23,630 nt of DNA, taken from positions 1-23,630 of the forward strand of contig JAAYTY010000021.1 in the NCBI GenBank assembly GCA_012523605.1. The letters run 5' to 3'. The stretch comes from Candidatus Fermentibacterota bacterium. GTDB taxonomy: Bacteria > Fermentibacterota > Fermentibacteria > Fermentibacterales > Fermentibacteraceae. The position numbers were made by a program, and so were the translations under genes. How positions within the stretch are numbered: the stretch's first letter is position 1; every line of letters begins with the position of its first letter. Of this stretch, positions 1-8,069 are shown one piece after another. The notes under the pieces were generated by a model. That model ran no database searches, was not told where the DNA came from, and worked only from the letters and a program-made list of their open reading frames with translations.

Positions 1-7
1 CCAGTCA

Positions 8-1150
8 TCAAGGCGGCGGGCGGTCGCGGCCCGGACGGATTCGACCCACCGTGGAACCGCCTGACGAGGCGCTGCATGCGGCGACGATCTCGGGTGTGAC
101 AAGCGGATCCAGGGCGTCGATCCTCCCGGTAGCAATGTGGGCTGCTTCCCGGCAGCCGGCGTCGCACCGGGATCTGTTGCCGCACCCCCTGCACTCGGCG
201 GGGATGTGCTTCCTGAAGGCGAAGATCCTCCAGTAGGGATCGTCCTTCAGACTGCGCCACTCGGAGAAGTGCGCAAGCCTGACCTCGGAGTGGTTGCACA
301 CGCGCACGTACCCGGACGGGTCGATTGTGAAGAAGTGGACGGCGGCGGAGCACCTGGTTCCGAACTTCACACCGGGATACCGGGCGGGATCGGCTATGCA
401 GAACGGCGTCTCGGTGCCCAGCGAGCCCGGCCTCCCGGCCCTGGACAGTATCCCGCCGGCCACTCTCATCATCTCCCCGACCTCATCCGGCGAGAGCGCC
501 AGCTCTGCAGCGTGCGAAAGCCCCCTGCCTCCCGGAAGGAAGCGGTTGAGAAGAACCTGGTCGGCCCCGGCCACCAGGGCCGCGGCCATCGTCCTGTCGA
601 GCTCGGAAAGGTTGAGCTTCGTCACCGTGATATTGGCCGTGGTCACCACCCCGCGCTTCTTCGCGGAGGCGAACCTCTCCAGAACCATGTCGGGCCCCTC
701 GTACCCGGTGTGCCGGGTGAAGGTCGCGAGCCCTGGCAGACTGAGGCTCAGCCTGACCGAATGCGCTGCGCAGAAACCGAGTACGCGGTCATCCACCAGC
801 CGACCGTTCGACAGCAGGTACAGGTCGGGCGGTGCGCGGCGGATCCGAAGCCCGCCCTCGACGGTTTCGATGTGCTCAGCCGTGCATCCCGCGGCATGCA
901 GGATGATTTCGAGGAGATCGTCTCTCAGGAGAGCTTCGCCGCCGGTGAAGGCCATCGCCGTCACGCCCGCTTCGCAAAGCTCCGATATGACGCGCTTCCA
1001 CTCCTGCGCGGACATCTCCGGGCGTCTGTCGAACGAGCCACCCTCCCTCTCCCAGGGGCACGAGCAGTAGATGCACCTGTGACTGCACCTGTACGTCATC
1101 TCCAGGACCGCGGTCCTGGGCAGGAAGGATCTCGCCCTGATTCCGCTCAC
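8..1150 (-). CDS. Radical SAM enzyme with C-terminal SPASM domain (putative peptide/protein maturase)
   Basis: The protein has 380 residues. The radical SAM [4Fe-4S] motif CxxxCxxC is Cys22, Cys26 and Cys29, and the SAM-binding GGE motif is at 70-72. The C-terminal third has a SPASM-type set of cysteines (267, 285, 320, 323, 329 and 333), as in enzymes that bind auxiliary iron-sulfur clusters and modify ribosomal peptides or proteins (PqqE and anSME-type families). The enzyme should be cytosolic. The start is GTG at 1150, and the gene overlaps the stop of the upstream gene by 4 bp (GTGA), which implies translational coupling. It is the last gene of a four-gene operon whose other members are three paralogous membrane-anchored Cys proteins, so those are the obvious candidate substrates or partners. 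The last 30 residues look unstructured. The fold assignment is firm; the substrate is inference. Confidence 0.9.
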   Translation of the reverse strand: MSGIRARSFLPRTAVLEMTYRCSHRCIYCSCPWEREGGSFDRRPEMSAQEWKRVISELCEAGVTAMAFTGGEALLRDDLLEIILHAAGCTAEHIETVEGGLRIRRAPPDLYLLSNGRLVDDRVLGFCAAHSVRLSLSLPGLATFTRHTGYEGPDMVLERFASAKKRGVVTTANITVTKLNLSELDRTMAAALVAGADQVLLNRFLPGGRGLSHAAELALSPDEVGEMMRVAGGILSRAGRPGSLGTETPFCIADPARYPGVKFGTRCSAAVHFFTIDPSGYVRVCNHSEVRLAHFSEWRSLKDDPYWRIFAFRKHIPAECRGCGNRSRCDAGCREAAHIATGRIDALDPLVTPEIVAACSASSGGSTVGRIRPGRDRPPP

Positions 1151-1761
1151 TGCCGGACGTGGGTAAACCCGAGGATTTCCATGATGCGCTCCAGGTGGGG
1201 CTTGAGGGGCTCAAGGCCATCATTCCAGGTAGAGTAGGTGAGCCCGTTGCCGAAGAGGCCGACGAGATAGCGGAGATCCTGGGCCGTGATCTCGGAAGAG
1301 ACCTTAGGGCCATCCGAGTAAGAGATCTCGAGAACGAGCCGGGGGGCGGCGCCTTCGGACCTGCAATAACTGCAGAAAGCGGTTTCGTCCAGCCTCATCT
1401 CGAGTTCAGACACCTGCTGGAGCAACGCGAACTGGGCACGCGCCTCGGGTATCTCCCTCAGAACCAGAAAAGTCTCGTCGGAGGCATACAGCGTCTTCTC
1501 TCCGCAGACGGGGCACACGTACTCGGACACATCCGGCACGGCCATGGCGGCATAGCACATGGCGCCCATCACCGACTCCGGTGCAGGCTCTTTCGCAACG
1601 CGGTCGAGCAGCCTCTCGACCTCATGCCACGACATATCCTTGATCCTGTTGACAGGCGGCCTCTTCCCGGACTCCATGCCAGCCTTCCCCGCCCTGCCGA
1701 TAGTGATCCCTGAAATCACGACGGCGGCGAAGACGAGCACCCCGACCATGAACGGGCTCAT
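1147..1761 (-). CDS. Membrane-anchored five-cysteine (zinc-ribbon-like) protein, paralog C
   Basis: I do not recognise a named family for this 204-residue protein. One N-terminal transmembrane helix (about residues 4-22) is followed by a basic stretch, which by the positive-inside rule puts the C-terminal domain in the cytosol. A helical EVERLLDR segment comes next, then MCY (Cys69), CPVCGEKT (Cys83, Cys86) and FCSYC (Cys130, Cys133). The two CxxC knuckles suggest a zinc ribbon. The end carries the shared QDLRYLVGLF and LKP elements. It is a clear paralog of the two upstream genes, with identical Cys spacing. The ATG start has a good upstream site (GGGAGG, about 6 nt away). The stop overlaps the start of the radical SAM gene, so the two are probably made in fixed proportion. 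Function is unknown; substrate or cofactor carrier for the radical SAM enzyme is a hypothesis. Confidence 0.85.
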   Translation of the reverse strand: MSPFMVGVLVFAAVVISGITIGRAGKAGMESGKRPPVNRIKDMSWHEVERLLDRVAKEPAPESVMGAMCYAAMAVPDVSEYVCPVCGEKTLYASDETFLVLREIPEARAQFALLQQVSELEMRLDETAFCSYCRSEGAAPRLVLEISYSDGPKVSSEITAQDLRYLVGLFGNGLTYSTWNDGLEPLKPHLERIMEILGFTHVRQ

Positions 1762-1822
1762 CTCTATCCTCCCTTCACGCCGGCTGCCCCGCTTCTCGGG
1801 CGGCGAAGCGGCCCGGCTGTCA

Positions 1823-2434
1823 TCACTCGATCAATCCCAGTATCTCTCTGAGCCTGACGGCCGAAGGTCCGAGAGGAGCGGAGCCGTCGTTGGAGGTCCT
1901 GTAGGAGACACCCCCCGAGAACAGCCCGATCAGCATCCTGAGATCCTCTGTGGTCACGGGGGACGAGTGCTCGGAACCGTCGTCCCATGTCACATGGAGA
2001 ACCAGATCAGGCTCTGCAGAAGAATCGGCGCGACACTCGGAGCAGAATACCGTTTCGTCCAGCGATATCTGCAGACGGGTCAGGGATGTCAGGGTATCGA
2101 AGAGCATCCTGGCCTCCGTGACTGACAGTACGCGCCAGGACTCCCCATAGTCGTTGTAGTCGGTCTTGGTTCCGCAGACAGGGCATACGTATTCCACAAC
2201 CGGGGGTAGGGCAATGGGCTCGTAGCACATCGCACCGACGACCGCCTCCGGTTCAGGTACGCTCTCGATCCTGTCCAGGAGCTTCTCCACCTCCGCCCTG
2301 CCCATGTTCCCGATCTTGACCGCGGAGAACCTGCACCTGCTCGAGGCTCCGCCCAGAGCCTTCGAAACCGCTCTCGACATTCCGTAGCCGGTCAGAATAA
2401 GAACCGCCACGATGACGGCGACGATTAGGTTCAC
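1823..2434 (-). CDS. Membrane-anchored five-cysteine (zinc-ribbon-like) protein, paralog B
   Basis: This is the second member of the tandem family, 203 residues from a GTG start at 2434. That start is chosen because AAGGAGG lies just upstream and the product then begins directly with the transmembrane helix (about 2-18), as in the neighbour at 1147-1761. Longer in-frame starts would run into the upstream gene. The family cysteines are Cys70 (in GAMCY), Cys84 and Cys87 (CPVCG), and Cys131 and Cys134 (CSEC); Cys34 is extra. The C-terminal half keeps TEDLRMLIGLFSG. It lies 20 bp downstream of paralog A and 61 bp upstream of paralog C, in one operon ending with a radical SAM/SPASM gene. No known function; the cytosolic domain orientation is inferred from the basic residues after the helix. 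Confidence 0.85.
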   Translation of the reverse strand: MNLIVAVIVAVLILTGYGMSRAVSKALGGASSRCRFSAVKIGNMGRAEVEKLLDRIESVPEPEAVVGAMCYEPIALPPVVEYVCPVCGTKTDYNDYGESWRVLSVTEARMLFDTLTSLTRLQISLDETVFCSECRADSSAEPDLVLHVTWDDGSEHSSPVTTEDLRMLIGLFSGGVSYRTSNDGSAPLGPSAVRLREILGLIE

Positions 2435-2454
2435 TGTCCTTTCCCTCCTCCTTG

Positions 2455-3084
2455 CTAATCCGCCGGGCTTCCGGCTTCTACTCCCCCGGGAAGCCCCAGC
2501 ACCGAGCGCAGGTGCCCGCTTTCGGGCTTCAGAGGCAGGATGAAATCCTGCGTCGACTCGTAGAATCGCTCTCCCGAGAAGAGCCCTATGAGCATCCTCA
2601 GGTCTTCCGGGCACACAGGGGTTCTGACCACTGTTCCGTCGGAGTAGGTTATCACCAGCAGAGGGACAGCCACACCTCCGCTCCCGCAGAAGGAGCAGAA
2701 GCCGCTCTCGTCCAGCGCGAGATCGAGTCCGGCAGCCTGCTCGAGAGCTTCGAAAAGCTCCCTCGTGATCCCGAGTTCCTGAAGGGGCCGGGAGAAATCG
2801 GAATCGGCATACACGGTCTTCTCACCGCATGCTGGGCACAGATACTCGGTAACCAACGGGGGCATGGCACAGTCATAGCACATCGCACCATAGACCGTGG
2901 GAGCCTCGGGGGCTTCTTCAATCTCCTCCAGGAGACTCTCGACCTCCGCGACAGACATCGACGAGATCCTGGCGCTGGACAGAACAGTTTGCAGAGGTCG
3001 CCACGGGCTGCGCCCCGCTTTCGCTCCGGCGGCCAGCAGGAGCAGTACGGACGCCGCAACTGCGGCAGCGAGTGGAATGGTCAA
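2455..3084 (-). CDS. Membrane-anchored five-cysteine (zinc-ribbon-like) protein, paralog A
   Basis: First gene of the four-gene operon. A TTG start at 3084 is preferred (209 residues): GGGGAGG sits 6 nt upstream, and the product then starts at the hydrophobic helix like its paralogs. An ATG at 3099 is in frame (214 residues) but has no ribosome site of its own. Numbering from that ATG, the family cysteines are Cys74, Cys88, Cys91, Cys135 and Cys138, at the same spacing as the paralogs, with extra Cys77 and Cys163. The domain order is transmembrane helix, EVESLLEEI helix, GAMCY, CPACGEKT, FCSFC, PEDLRMLIGLFSG and LKP. It is divergently arranged from the aldo/keto reductase gene, so the operon promoter should lie in 3100-3217; no clear consensus was found there. 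Function unknown. Confidence 0.82.
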   Translation of the reverse strand: MTIPLAAAVAASVLLLLAAGAKAGRSPWRPLQTVLSSARISSMSVAEVESLLEEIEEAPEAPTVYGAMCYDCAMPPLVTEYLCPACGEKTVYADSDFSRPLQELGITRELFEALEQAAGLDLALDESGFCSFCGSGGVAVPLLVITYSDGTVVRTPVCPEDLRMLIGLFSGERFYESTQDFILPLKPESGHLRSVLGLPGGVEAGSPAD

Positions 3085-3217
3085 CTGCAACCTCCCCATC
3101 GTTCAATATACAGGTCATCTTCCGGGGTATTCCAGTCCGGTCGTGGCAGAAGCCCCTGACCGCCGAATTGGCGTACCGACTGTTCCGCTCGCGGAAACAC
3201 AATCGAAGGAAGCTGTG

Positions 3218-4375
3218 ATGCTCTACAGGAAGCTCGGCAGAAGCGGCGCGAGATTATCCGCTCTCGGCTTCGGGTGCATGAGGTTCCTCACGAAAAAGGG
3301 CCGCCCCACATGGGGCGCGAACTTCGACTCTGAAGCCGCCCTGCGGCTTCTGCACGAAACTCGCGAGCTGGGGGTCAACTACTTCGACACGGCCTACAAC
3401 TACATGGGAAACCGAAGCGAGAACCTGCTGGGCAGGTTCCTGCGCGAGATTCCCGGAGGCTCGGTTCTCGTCGCCACCAAGTATCCGGTCTGGAAGGCGC
3501 GACACCGGAACGACTTCTTGCGCCTCTTCAATGTACAGATGAAGCGTCTCGGCACGGACGGAGTGGACCTCTATCTCCTGCACTCCCTCAACGGGAAGCT
3601 CTTCGAGAAGGCCAGGACGATGGGCATCCTGGACTTTCTCGACCGCCTGAGGAGCGAAGGCAGGGTCGGGCTCGCAGGATTCTCCTTCCACGACGCGCAG
3701 GAGTCCTTCGGTCCGATAGCTGATGCCTACGACTGGGATTTCTGCCAGATCCAGTACAACATCATAGACGAGACGGTGCAGGCGGCCGGGAAGAGCCTGG
3801 AGCACGCGGCACGAAAGGGGCTGGGCGTCGTGGTGATGGAGCCTCTCAGAGGCGGTGCCCTTGTCGGGAGTCAAGCACCGGCCGTTGCCCGCGCATGGGA
3901 GAAGTCGGGCGGGAGGCGCTCGAAGGCAGACTGGTGCCTGTCGTGGATCTGGAACCGTCCCGAGGTTTCGATCGTGCTCAGTGGAATGAATACGCCGGGC
4001 CAGCTCAGAGAGAACGCCCGCATTGCATCCCGGGCGAGGCCGGGTTCGATGACAAGGGAAGAACTGAGCGTCGTGGCGGGAGTCCGGAAAGCCTATGAGA
4101 ATCTTCGTGTCTCGGGATGCACCGGGTGCGGATACTGCATGCCGTGTCCGTTCGGCGTCGCGATCCCGAGCTGCTTCGTAGCCTTTGACGAGGCCCGCAT
4201 GCTCCCGGGTTCGGACATGCCCGTGACGACCTACCGGCAATGGCTCAGACCCGAGCAGAAGGCCGACCGCTGTACGGGATGCGGCAGATGCGAGGAGAGG
4301 TGTCCTCAGAATGTCGGCATCCGCGAGAAGCTGAGGGAGGTGGTCCGCCTCTTCGGCGGGCCCTCGGACAGATAG
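3218..4375 (+). CDS. Aldo/keto reductase with C-terminal [4Fe-4S] ferredoxin-like domain
   Basis: The protein has 385 residues. The N-terminal TIM-barrel shows the AKR catalytic tetrad Asp57, Tyr62, Lys88 and His122, in the contexts FDTAYNY, VATKY and YLLHS. The C-terminal region carries two Cys clusters: CTGCGYCMPC (301-310) and CTGCGRCEERCP (352-363), typical of the ferredoxin-like extension in the AKR subgroup often annotated as 4Fe-4S aldo/keto reductases. It should be cytosolic and reduce carbonyl substrates with NAD(P)H; the substrate cannot be read from sequence. The ATG at 3218 is chosen because it begins the family-typical MLYRKLGRSG and has GAAGGA just upstream. It is divergent from the Cys-protein/radical SAM operon across a short intergenic region. 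A functional link to that operon is possible but unsupported. Confidence 0.93.
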   Translation: MLYRKLGRSGARLSALGFGCMRFLTKKGRPTWGANFDSEAALRLLHETRELGVNYFDTAYNYMGNRSENLLGRFLREIPGGSVLVATKYPVWKARHRNDFLRLFNVQMKRLGTDGVDLYLLHSLNGKLFEKARTMGILDFLDRLRSEGRVGLAGFSFHDAQESFGPIADAYDWDFCQIQYNIIDETVQAAGKSLEHAARKGLGVVVMEPLRGGALVGSQAPAVARAWEKSGGRRSKADWCLSWIWNRPEVSIVLSGMNTPGQLRENARIASRARPGSMTREELSVVAGVRKAYENLRVSGCTGCGYCMPCPFGVAIPSCFVAFDEARMLPGSDMPVTTYRQWLRPEQKADRCTGCGRCEERCPQNVGIREKLREVVRLFGGPSDR

Positions 4376-4385
4376 GAGGCGTCCG

Positions 4386-4423
4386 GTCGGGCAGGCGCCG
4401 GCCACGACCCGCGCCTGCCCGAC
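4386..4423. terminator. Hairpin between convergent genes
   Basis: A perfect 12-bp inverted repeat (4386-4397 with 4412-4423, GTCGGGCAGGCG and its complement) surrounds a 14-nt loop. It begins 10 bases after the reductase stop and ends 8 bases before the end of the convergent lipoprotein gene. There is no T-run on either side, so it may act as a bidirectional, factor-assisted end or as an RNA 3' stabiliser. Confidence 0.5.
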
Positions 4424-4431
4424 GATCCCCG

Positions 4432-5232
4432 CTACAGACCGTTGAAAACCCTGAGACCCTCGATGGGCTGGAACCAGTAGCCGAACGTGATCCCATAGAC
4501 GAGGCTGTCGGGGCCTATCGAATCCACAGCCAGGGTGTCCACATTCAGCTTGATGTAGTTGCCGCTCTCGACGAGCAGGAAGAGCCTGTCTCCCTCGATC
4601 AGGTGTATCAGGTCTTCGTAGCCGGTTTCGGGGGCGATCCTAGGGTTGTTCCCCTTGGCCATCACGGTCGAATTTCCGTCGCCCCACGGTGCGATCGAGC
4701 CGGAATAGAGACCCACCGGACTCTGGGGCCAGCCGCCGTCGTAGCAGTATGCATCCTGGACGAAGGAGGAGTCGGAAGCCTTGCCCAGAAGCCCCGCGGT
4801 CTCTCCGAAGATGATCGCATCGAGGCTGTCCTGGGGTGCGTGGTTCGACCAGATCGTGAACGAGCCGCAGTAATTCGGATGTGTGTTCACGTATTCGGCA
4901 TAGTCTTCGGAGGTGTTCGTGCCCTTGAACGCCAGCACCGTGTAGTAGCCGGACCCTGCATTCGTCCTGAGAGATACGTCGTCGACATAGAACGTGTCCG
5001 CGATGTCGACCAGTTCGTCCCAGTAGGCTGTCCCCTCGGAGAAGTACAGCCTGTATCCGTCCACGTCGGGAACAGAATTCCAGCTCAAAAAGACGCTCGT
5101 TCCCTCGCAGAGCGAGTCAATGACCACGAGGCCGGTCACCCGGGGAAGGGTCCCGGTGGGTGACGAAGGGCTGCCGCAGCCGAAGGCCAGAACCAGAAGC
5201 GTGATTGCCGTTATCGCGATACCGATGCGCAT
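4432..5232 (-). CDS. Exported lipoprotein with fibronectin type III-like domain
   Basis: The protein has 266 residues. It starts with a lipoprotein signal peptide: MRIG, a hydrophobic run, then the lipobox LAFGC with Cys19 as the expected lipidation site. The ATG at 5232 is chosen because GGAGGG precedes it closely and it gives a proper signal peptide; longer in-frame starts add an implausible polar leader. About residues 30-110 look like an Fn3 domain (SVFLSWNSVPDVDGYRLYF). The rest is Asp- and aromatic-rich with no recognisable catalytic motif. The product is probably anchored in the outer membrane or periplasm; its role is unknown. It converges on the aldo/keto reductase gene and is divergent from the SGNH-like pair. 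It lacks the FlgD-like sorting domain found on the larger exported proteins further right. Confidence 0.85.
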   Translation of the reverse strand: MRIGIAITAITLLVLAFGCGSPSSPTGTLPRVTGLVVIDSLCEGTSVFLSWNSVPDVDGYRLYFSEGTAYWDELVDIADTFYVDDVSLRTNAGSGYYTVLAFKGTNTSEDYAEYVNTHPNYCGSFTIWSNHAPQDSLDAIIFGETAGLLGKASDSSFVQDAYCYDGGWPQSPVGLYSGSIAPWGDGNSTVMAKGNNPRIAPETGYEDLIHLIEGDRLFLLVESGNYIKLNVDTLAVDSIGPDSLVYGITFGYWFQPIEGLRVFNGL

Positions 5233-5394
5233 CTTTCCCTCCTGCGGATACTTACGACCCATTGCGAGCAGAGGCGATTTCGGGGCCTCCATAGAGTGCC
5301 GATCATTCATCGATCAATAACCTGTACCGGGTACGATGGACAATCTCACAGGCGCAGAAGCCCGGGCTTGAAGGCAGAAGCGTGTTGGGGTATA

Positions 5395-6720
5395 GTGAAG
5401 AGAAACGGGGGGAGGCCCTTGGCCGGAAGATTCGAACTCGCGAAGCGTGCGCCCTGGATCTTCGCAGGTCTTGTCCTGTCTGCTCTCGGGCTGGGCATGG
5501 ACGGCCTGGGCCTGGGCGGATCACCCGGGATGGGTGTCACGCAGACCGAGTGCCTGGCTCTCGGCATCCTGATCACAATCGTCTCCGCGCTGCCGTTCCC
5601 GCCCTCACATACCTTCGTATGGGCCGCGCGGGCTTTGCTGATACTCGTAACGCTGGCCACCTCCGCCGAGCTGGTCGCAATGGCAATCCTGCGACTCAGA
5701 GGCGAATCAGCCGCTCCGGTCGAGAATCCGGGGTCTGCCGCCGTCGCTCCCGATCCCGATTTCGAATTCGCTCCTTTCGTTCTGTGGCGGGTGAGACCCG
5801 GCTACTCCGACGGGACTGCTTCGGTTGACGGCATGGGAATACGAACCACGTCACCTCCGGAGATCGAAAGCGAAGACGCCTTCCAGGTGGTCCTGCTGGG
5901 CGGCTCGTCCATATGGGGCTGGGGGGTGCCGGACAACGGCACGGTCGCCTCCTGCCTGCAGGAAAACCTCGATGCCCTCCTTTCCGGGCCGGTTCGAGTC
6001 GTGAATCTGGCTCAGCCCGGCTGGACGGTGACACAGCAGGTCATCGCCCTCATGCTGGAGATACGCGCAGGCTCGAGACCCGACCTGGTGCTTCTAACCG
6101 CAGGGCTTCACGATGCAGCCGCGGCTGCCGCCGGTTCCCGCATGGATCCACGCTGGTTCGAAGAGGCCTCGACCGCCTGGAACGGACGGGCCGGCGCCTC
6201 CCGTGTCAGCGTGAGCGGAATTCCGGCCGCTTCCGCTGCATCAGCGCTCTTTGGCCCGGCACTCGGGCTCTCCGCCGGGCATGATTCTCCGGCGGACGGC
6301 CCCTCCCCGGCTCTGCTGCCCGCGCCCGACGGCGATCCCGATTCGGTGGCCCGGAGGATGGCCGGCGACGTACTGGGTGCAGTTCAGATCGCCCGGTCCA
6401 TATCGGTTTCCTGCGGTACTCGATGCGCGCTGGTCCTTATGCCCTGCTGGCCGGTGAGCCGCAGAACTCCCTCCTCCGAGGAGCGCGACCTCCTGCTTCC
6501 TGCCGTGGATTCCACCGCCGGCGCGGGATTCGTGAGAACCGCCTGGCAGGCTTTGCAGGAGGAGGCCGGACGCAGTTCGTGGTTCCTGGACCTTTCCAGT
6601 TCGCTGGACAGCGTTCCGGGCCATCTCTACCGCGGCCCCGATTGCCTGACGCCCCTCGGAAACGAGGTTCTGGCTTCCGTGATGGTTGACGAGATCGCCT
6701 CGCGAGGCCTTCTGCAATGA
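5395..6720 (+). CDS. SGNH/GDSL hydrolase-like membrane protein (paralog 1 of a tandem pair)
   Basis: About 441 residues from a GTG at 5395. The exact start is uncertain: a TTG at 5419 lies only 3 nt after a strong GGGGGGAGG, while the GTG has only a weak site. Three hydrophobic segments (about 21-40, 53-67 and 77-99) precede an extracytoplasmic SGNH-like domain. Block I reads LLGGSSIWGWG, with Ser171 as the presumed nucleophile and GGS in place of GDS. The C-terminal block reads DCLTPLGNEVLA, where the usual His before LTPxG is Cys. SGNH families deacylate or transfer acyl groups on polysaccharides and lipids, but the missing His makes activity doubtful. It overlaps the next gene by ATGA, and the two share membrane layout and the LGGSPGxG loop, so they are tandem duplicates. 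Fold confidence is moderate to good; activity is open. Confidence 0.82.
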   Translation: MKRNGGRPLAGRFELAKRAPWIFAGLVLSALGLGMDGLGLGGSPGMGVTQTECLALGILITIVSALPFPPSHTFVWAARALLILVTLATSAELVAMAILRLRGESAAPVENPGSAAVAPDPDFEFAPFVLWRVRPGYSDGTASVDGMGIRTTSPPEIESEDAFQVVLLGGSSIWGWGVPDNGTVASCLQENLDALLSGPVRVVNLAQPGWTVTQQVIALMLEIRAGSRPDLVLLTAGLHDAAAAAAGSRMDPRWFEEASTAWNGRAGASRVSVSGIPAASAASALFGPALGLSAGHDSPADGPSPALLPAPDGDPDSVARRMAGDVLGAVQIARSISVSCGTRCALVLMPCWPVSRRTPSSEERDLLLPAVDSTAGAGFVRTAWQALQEEAGRSSWFLDLSSSLDSVPGHLYRGPDCLTPLGNEVLASVMVDEIASRGLLQ

Positions 6721-7979
6721 CACCGAGGGAAGGCCGGGGGGCAAAACCGCGCCGCAGCCGCAAACCGGCGATGCCCGGATGGCTCTCCATCGTCGTCTCC
6801 CTGCTGGCGGGTCTGGCCGGTGCGGCTCTGCTTGCTTCGTCCATAGCCGCAGACAGCACGAGTCTGGGCGGATCGCCGGGATTCGGGAGGGGGCAGGTGC
6901 TCGCGGCTGCCCTGGGAGCCCTGCTGCTCGTCCTCGCTCTCGCGCACAGGAGGGCCTGGGTGATCTTCGGTGCGTTCTCGGTCATCCTGCTGTGCTTCCT
7001 CGTGCTCGTGGCAGGCCTGGACGTGCTCGCCTCCGCATTCCTCGCCGCGGGGCCTGACCTCGGCTCCAGGGATGCCGGTGGAGCCATGGACCTGGCCGTG
7101 GAAGGCTGTTCCTTCGCCCCATTCACGTCCTGGGAATGCAGTCCTCGCGACACAGCCGGAACGGCCGTCCGCGGGGCGCCTCTGGTCGTGATTCTAGGAG
7201 GTTCGGAGGCAGTACTCACTACGATGGGGCGTGACTGCGGAGTCGCGGCCAATCTGGACTCCCAGCTCGTTTCAAGGGGATATGCGGTGCTCAACCTGTC
7301 CGAGCCCTACTTCAACAGCATGCAATCCCTCGTGGAGCTCGCCATCAGCATCGCCGACGGGGCGAGGCCGTTCTTCGTGCTGATGCTGTGCGGCCCCGGG
7401 GATGTCATGAGCGCCTGGGAAAGCGGACAGCCCTACGTGCCTGTCGGCACACGGGTGCTGATGCACAACGCGGACATCCATGCACCCGGAGACTCCTGGG
7501 AAGCGGACGCGCAGGGAACAGGCGGCGTCATTCGTGCGCTGGCGTCGGGTATGTCTCTCTGGAAGCTCGCTGCAGGCCTGATGCCGTCCCTCGGGGGAAT
7601 GGTCGCGGAGACCTACCGGCCGTTCACCCCGCAGGACGTCCCCCCCACAGATCCTGCTGTCATGGCCACCAGGGCACGGCGGAACATGGAAGCCGTGTGC
7701 GAAATACTGAGAGCGCTCTCGCGATCCTATGGCTTCGACTACCGGGTAGCCTGGCTCAGGGCCGAAGCCCGCTCGGTCAACGACTCCGTACAGCTCTATG
7801 CCGTGCAGACGATCGTCGACAGCCTGGTCGTCCAGGACGCCGCCGCTATCCCGTGCTTCTTCTCCGTCGGATACCGCAGGACGGGGCTCCCAGGCGACGG
7901 CGAGTCGGGCTTCTCGGGGCTGGCGCCGCTCGAGGCCGATTCGCTGACTTCAGTCATCCTGGCCCGTCTGCCTCTCTGA
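6717..7979 (+). CDS. SGNH/GDSL hydrolase-like membrane protein (paralog 2 of a tandem pair)
   Basis: The protein has 420 residues, with an ATG start overlapping the previous stop (ATGA), so the two are translationally coupled. A basic N-terminus is followed by three hydrophobic segments (about 22-45, 60-77 and 80-110), with the LGGSPGFG loop between the first two, exactly as in paralog 1. The large C-terminal domain should be extracytoplasmic. Its block I equivalent is ILGGSEAV (Ser163), and the C-terminal block GLAPLEADSL aligns with CLTPLGNEVL of paralog 1, with Gly where active SGNH enzymes have His. Paralog 2 therefore looks more degenerate than paralog 1 and may be a non-catalytic partner in a heteromeric complex. 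No substrate can be assigned. Confidence 0.8.
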   Translation: MTPREGRGAKPRRSRKPAMPGWLSIVVSLLAGLAGAALLASSIAADSTSLGGSPGFGRGQVLAAALGALLLVLALAHRRAWVIFGAFSVILLCFLVLVAGLDVLASAFLAAGPDLGSRDAGGAMDLAVEGCSFAPFTSWECSPRDTAGTAVRGAPLVVILGGSEAVLTTMGRDCGVAANLDSQLVSRGYAVLNLSEPYFNSMQSLVELAISIADGARPFFVLMLCGPGDVMSAWESGQPYVPVGTRVLMHNADIHAPGDSWEADAQGTGGVIRALASGMSLWKLAAGLMPSLGGMVAETYRPFTPQDVPPTDPAVMATRARRNMEAVCEILRALSRSYGFDYRVAWLRAEARSVNDSVQLYAVQTIVDSLVVQDAAAIPCFFSVGYRRTGLPGDGESGFSGLAPLEADSLTSVILARLPL

Positions 7980-8011
7980 TCCCTCCTGCCCGGTGACGGC
8001 GCTGGAAAACA

Positions 8012-8035
8012 TGCGCCGCCCCGGAGGGCGGCGCA
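8012..8035 (-). terminator. Rho-independent-type terminator of the 51-residue-repeat surface protein gene
   Basis: A perfect 9-bp stem (8012-8020 with 8027-8035, TGCGCCGCC and its complement) closes a 6-nt loop. Read on the minus strand it is followed by TGTTTTCC, a short T-run. It lies just after the stop at 8070, so it most likely ends that transcript. It may also serve the convergent SGNH-like pair ending at 7979. Confidence 0.6.
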
Positions 8036-8069
8036 CACCTCGGGAATGGAAGACCGGAGATCCCCGTCC

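Noticed and set aside
5322..5334. Shared word CTGTACCGGGTA near 5322 and near 19713, the first forming the palindrome GTACCGGGTAC.
   Set aside because: Only two copies, with no consistent position relative to starts; chance cannot be excluded.
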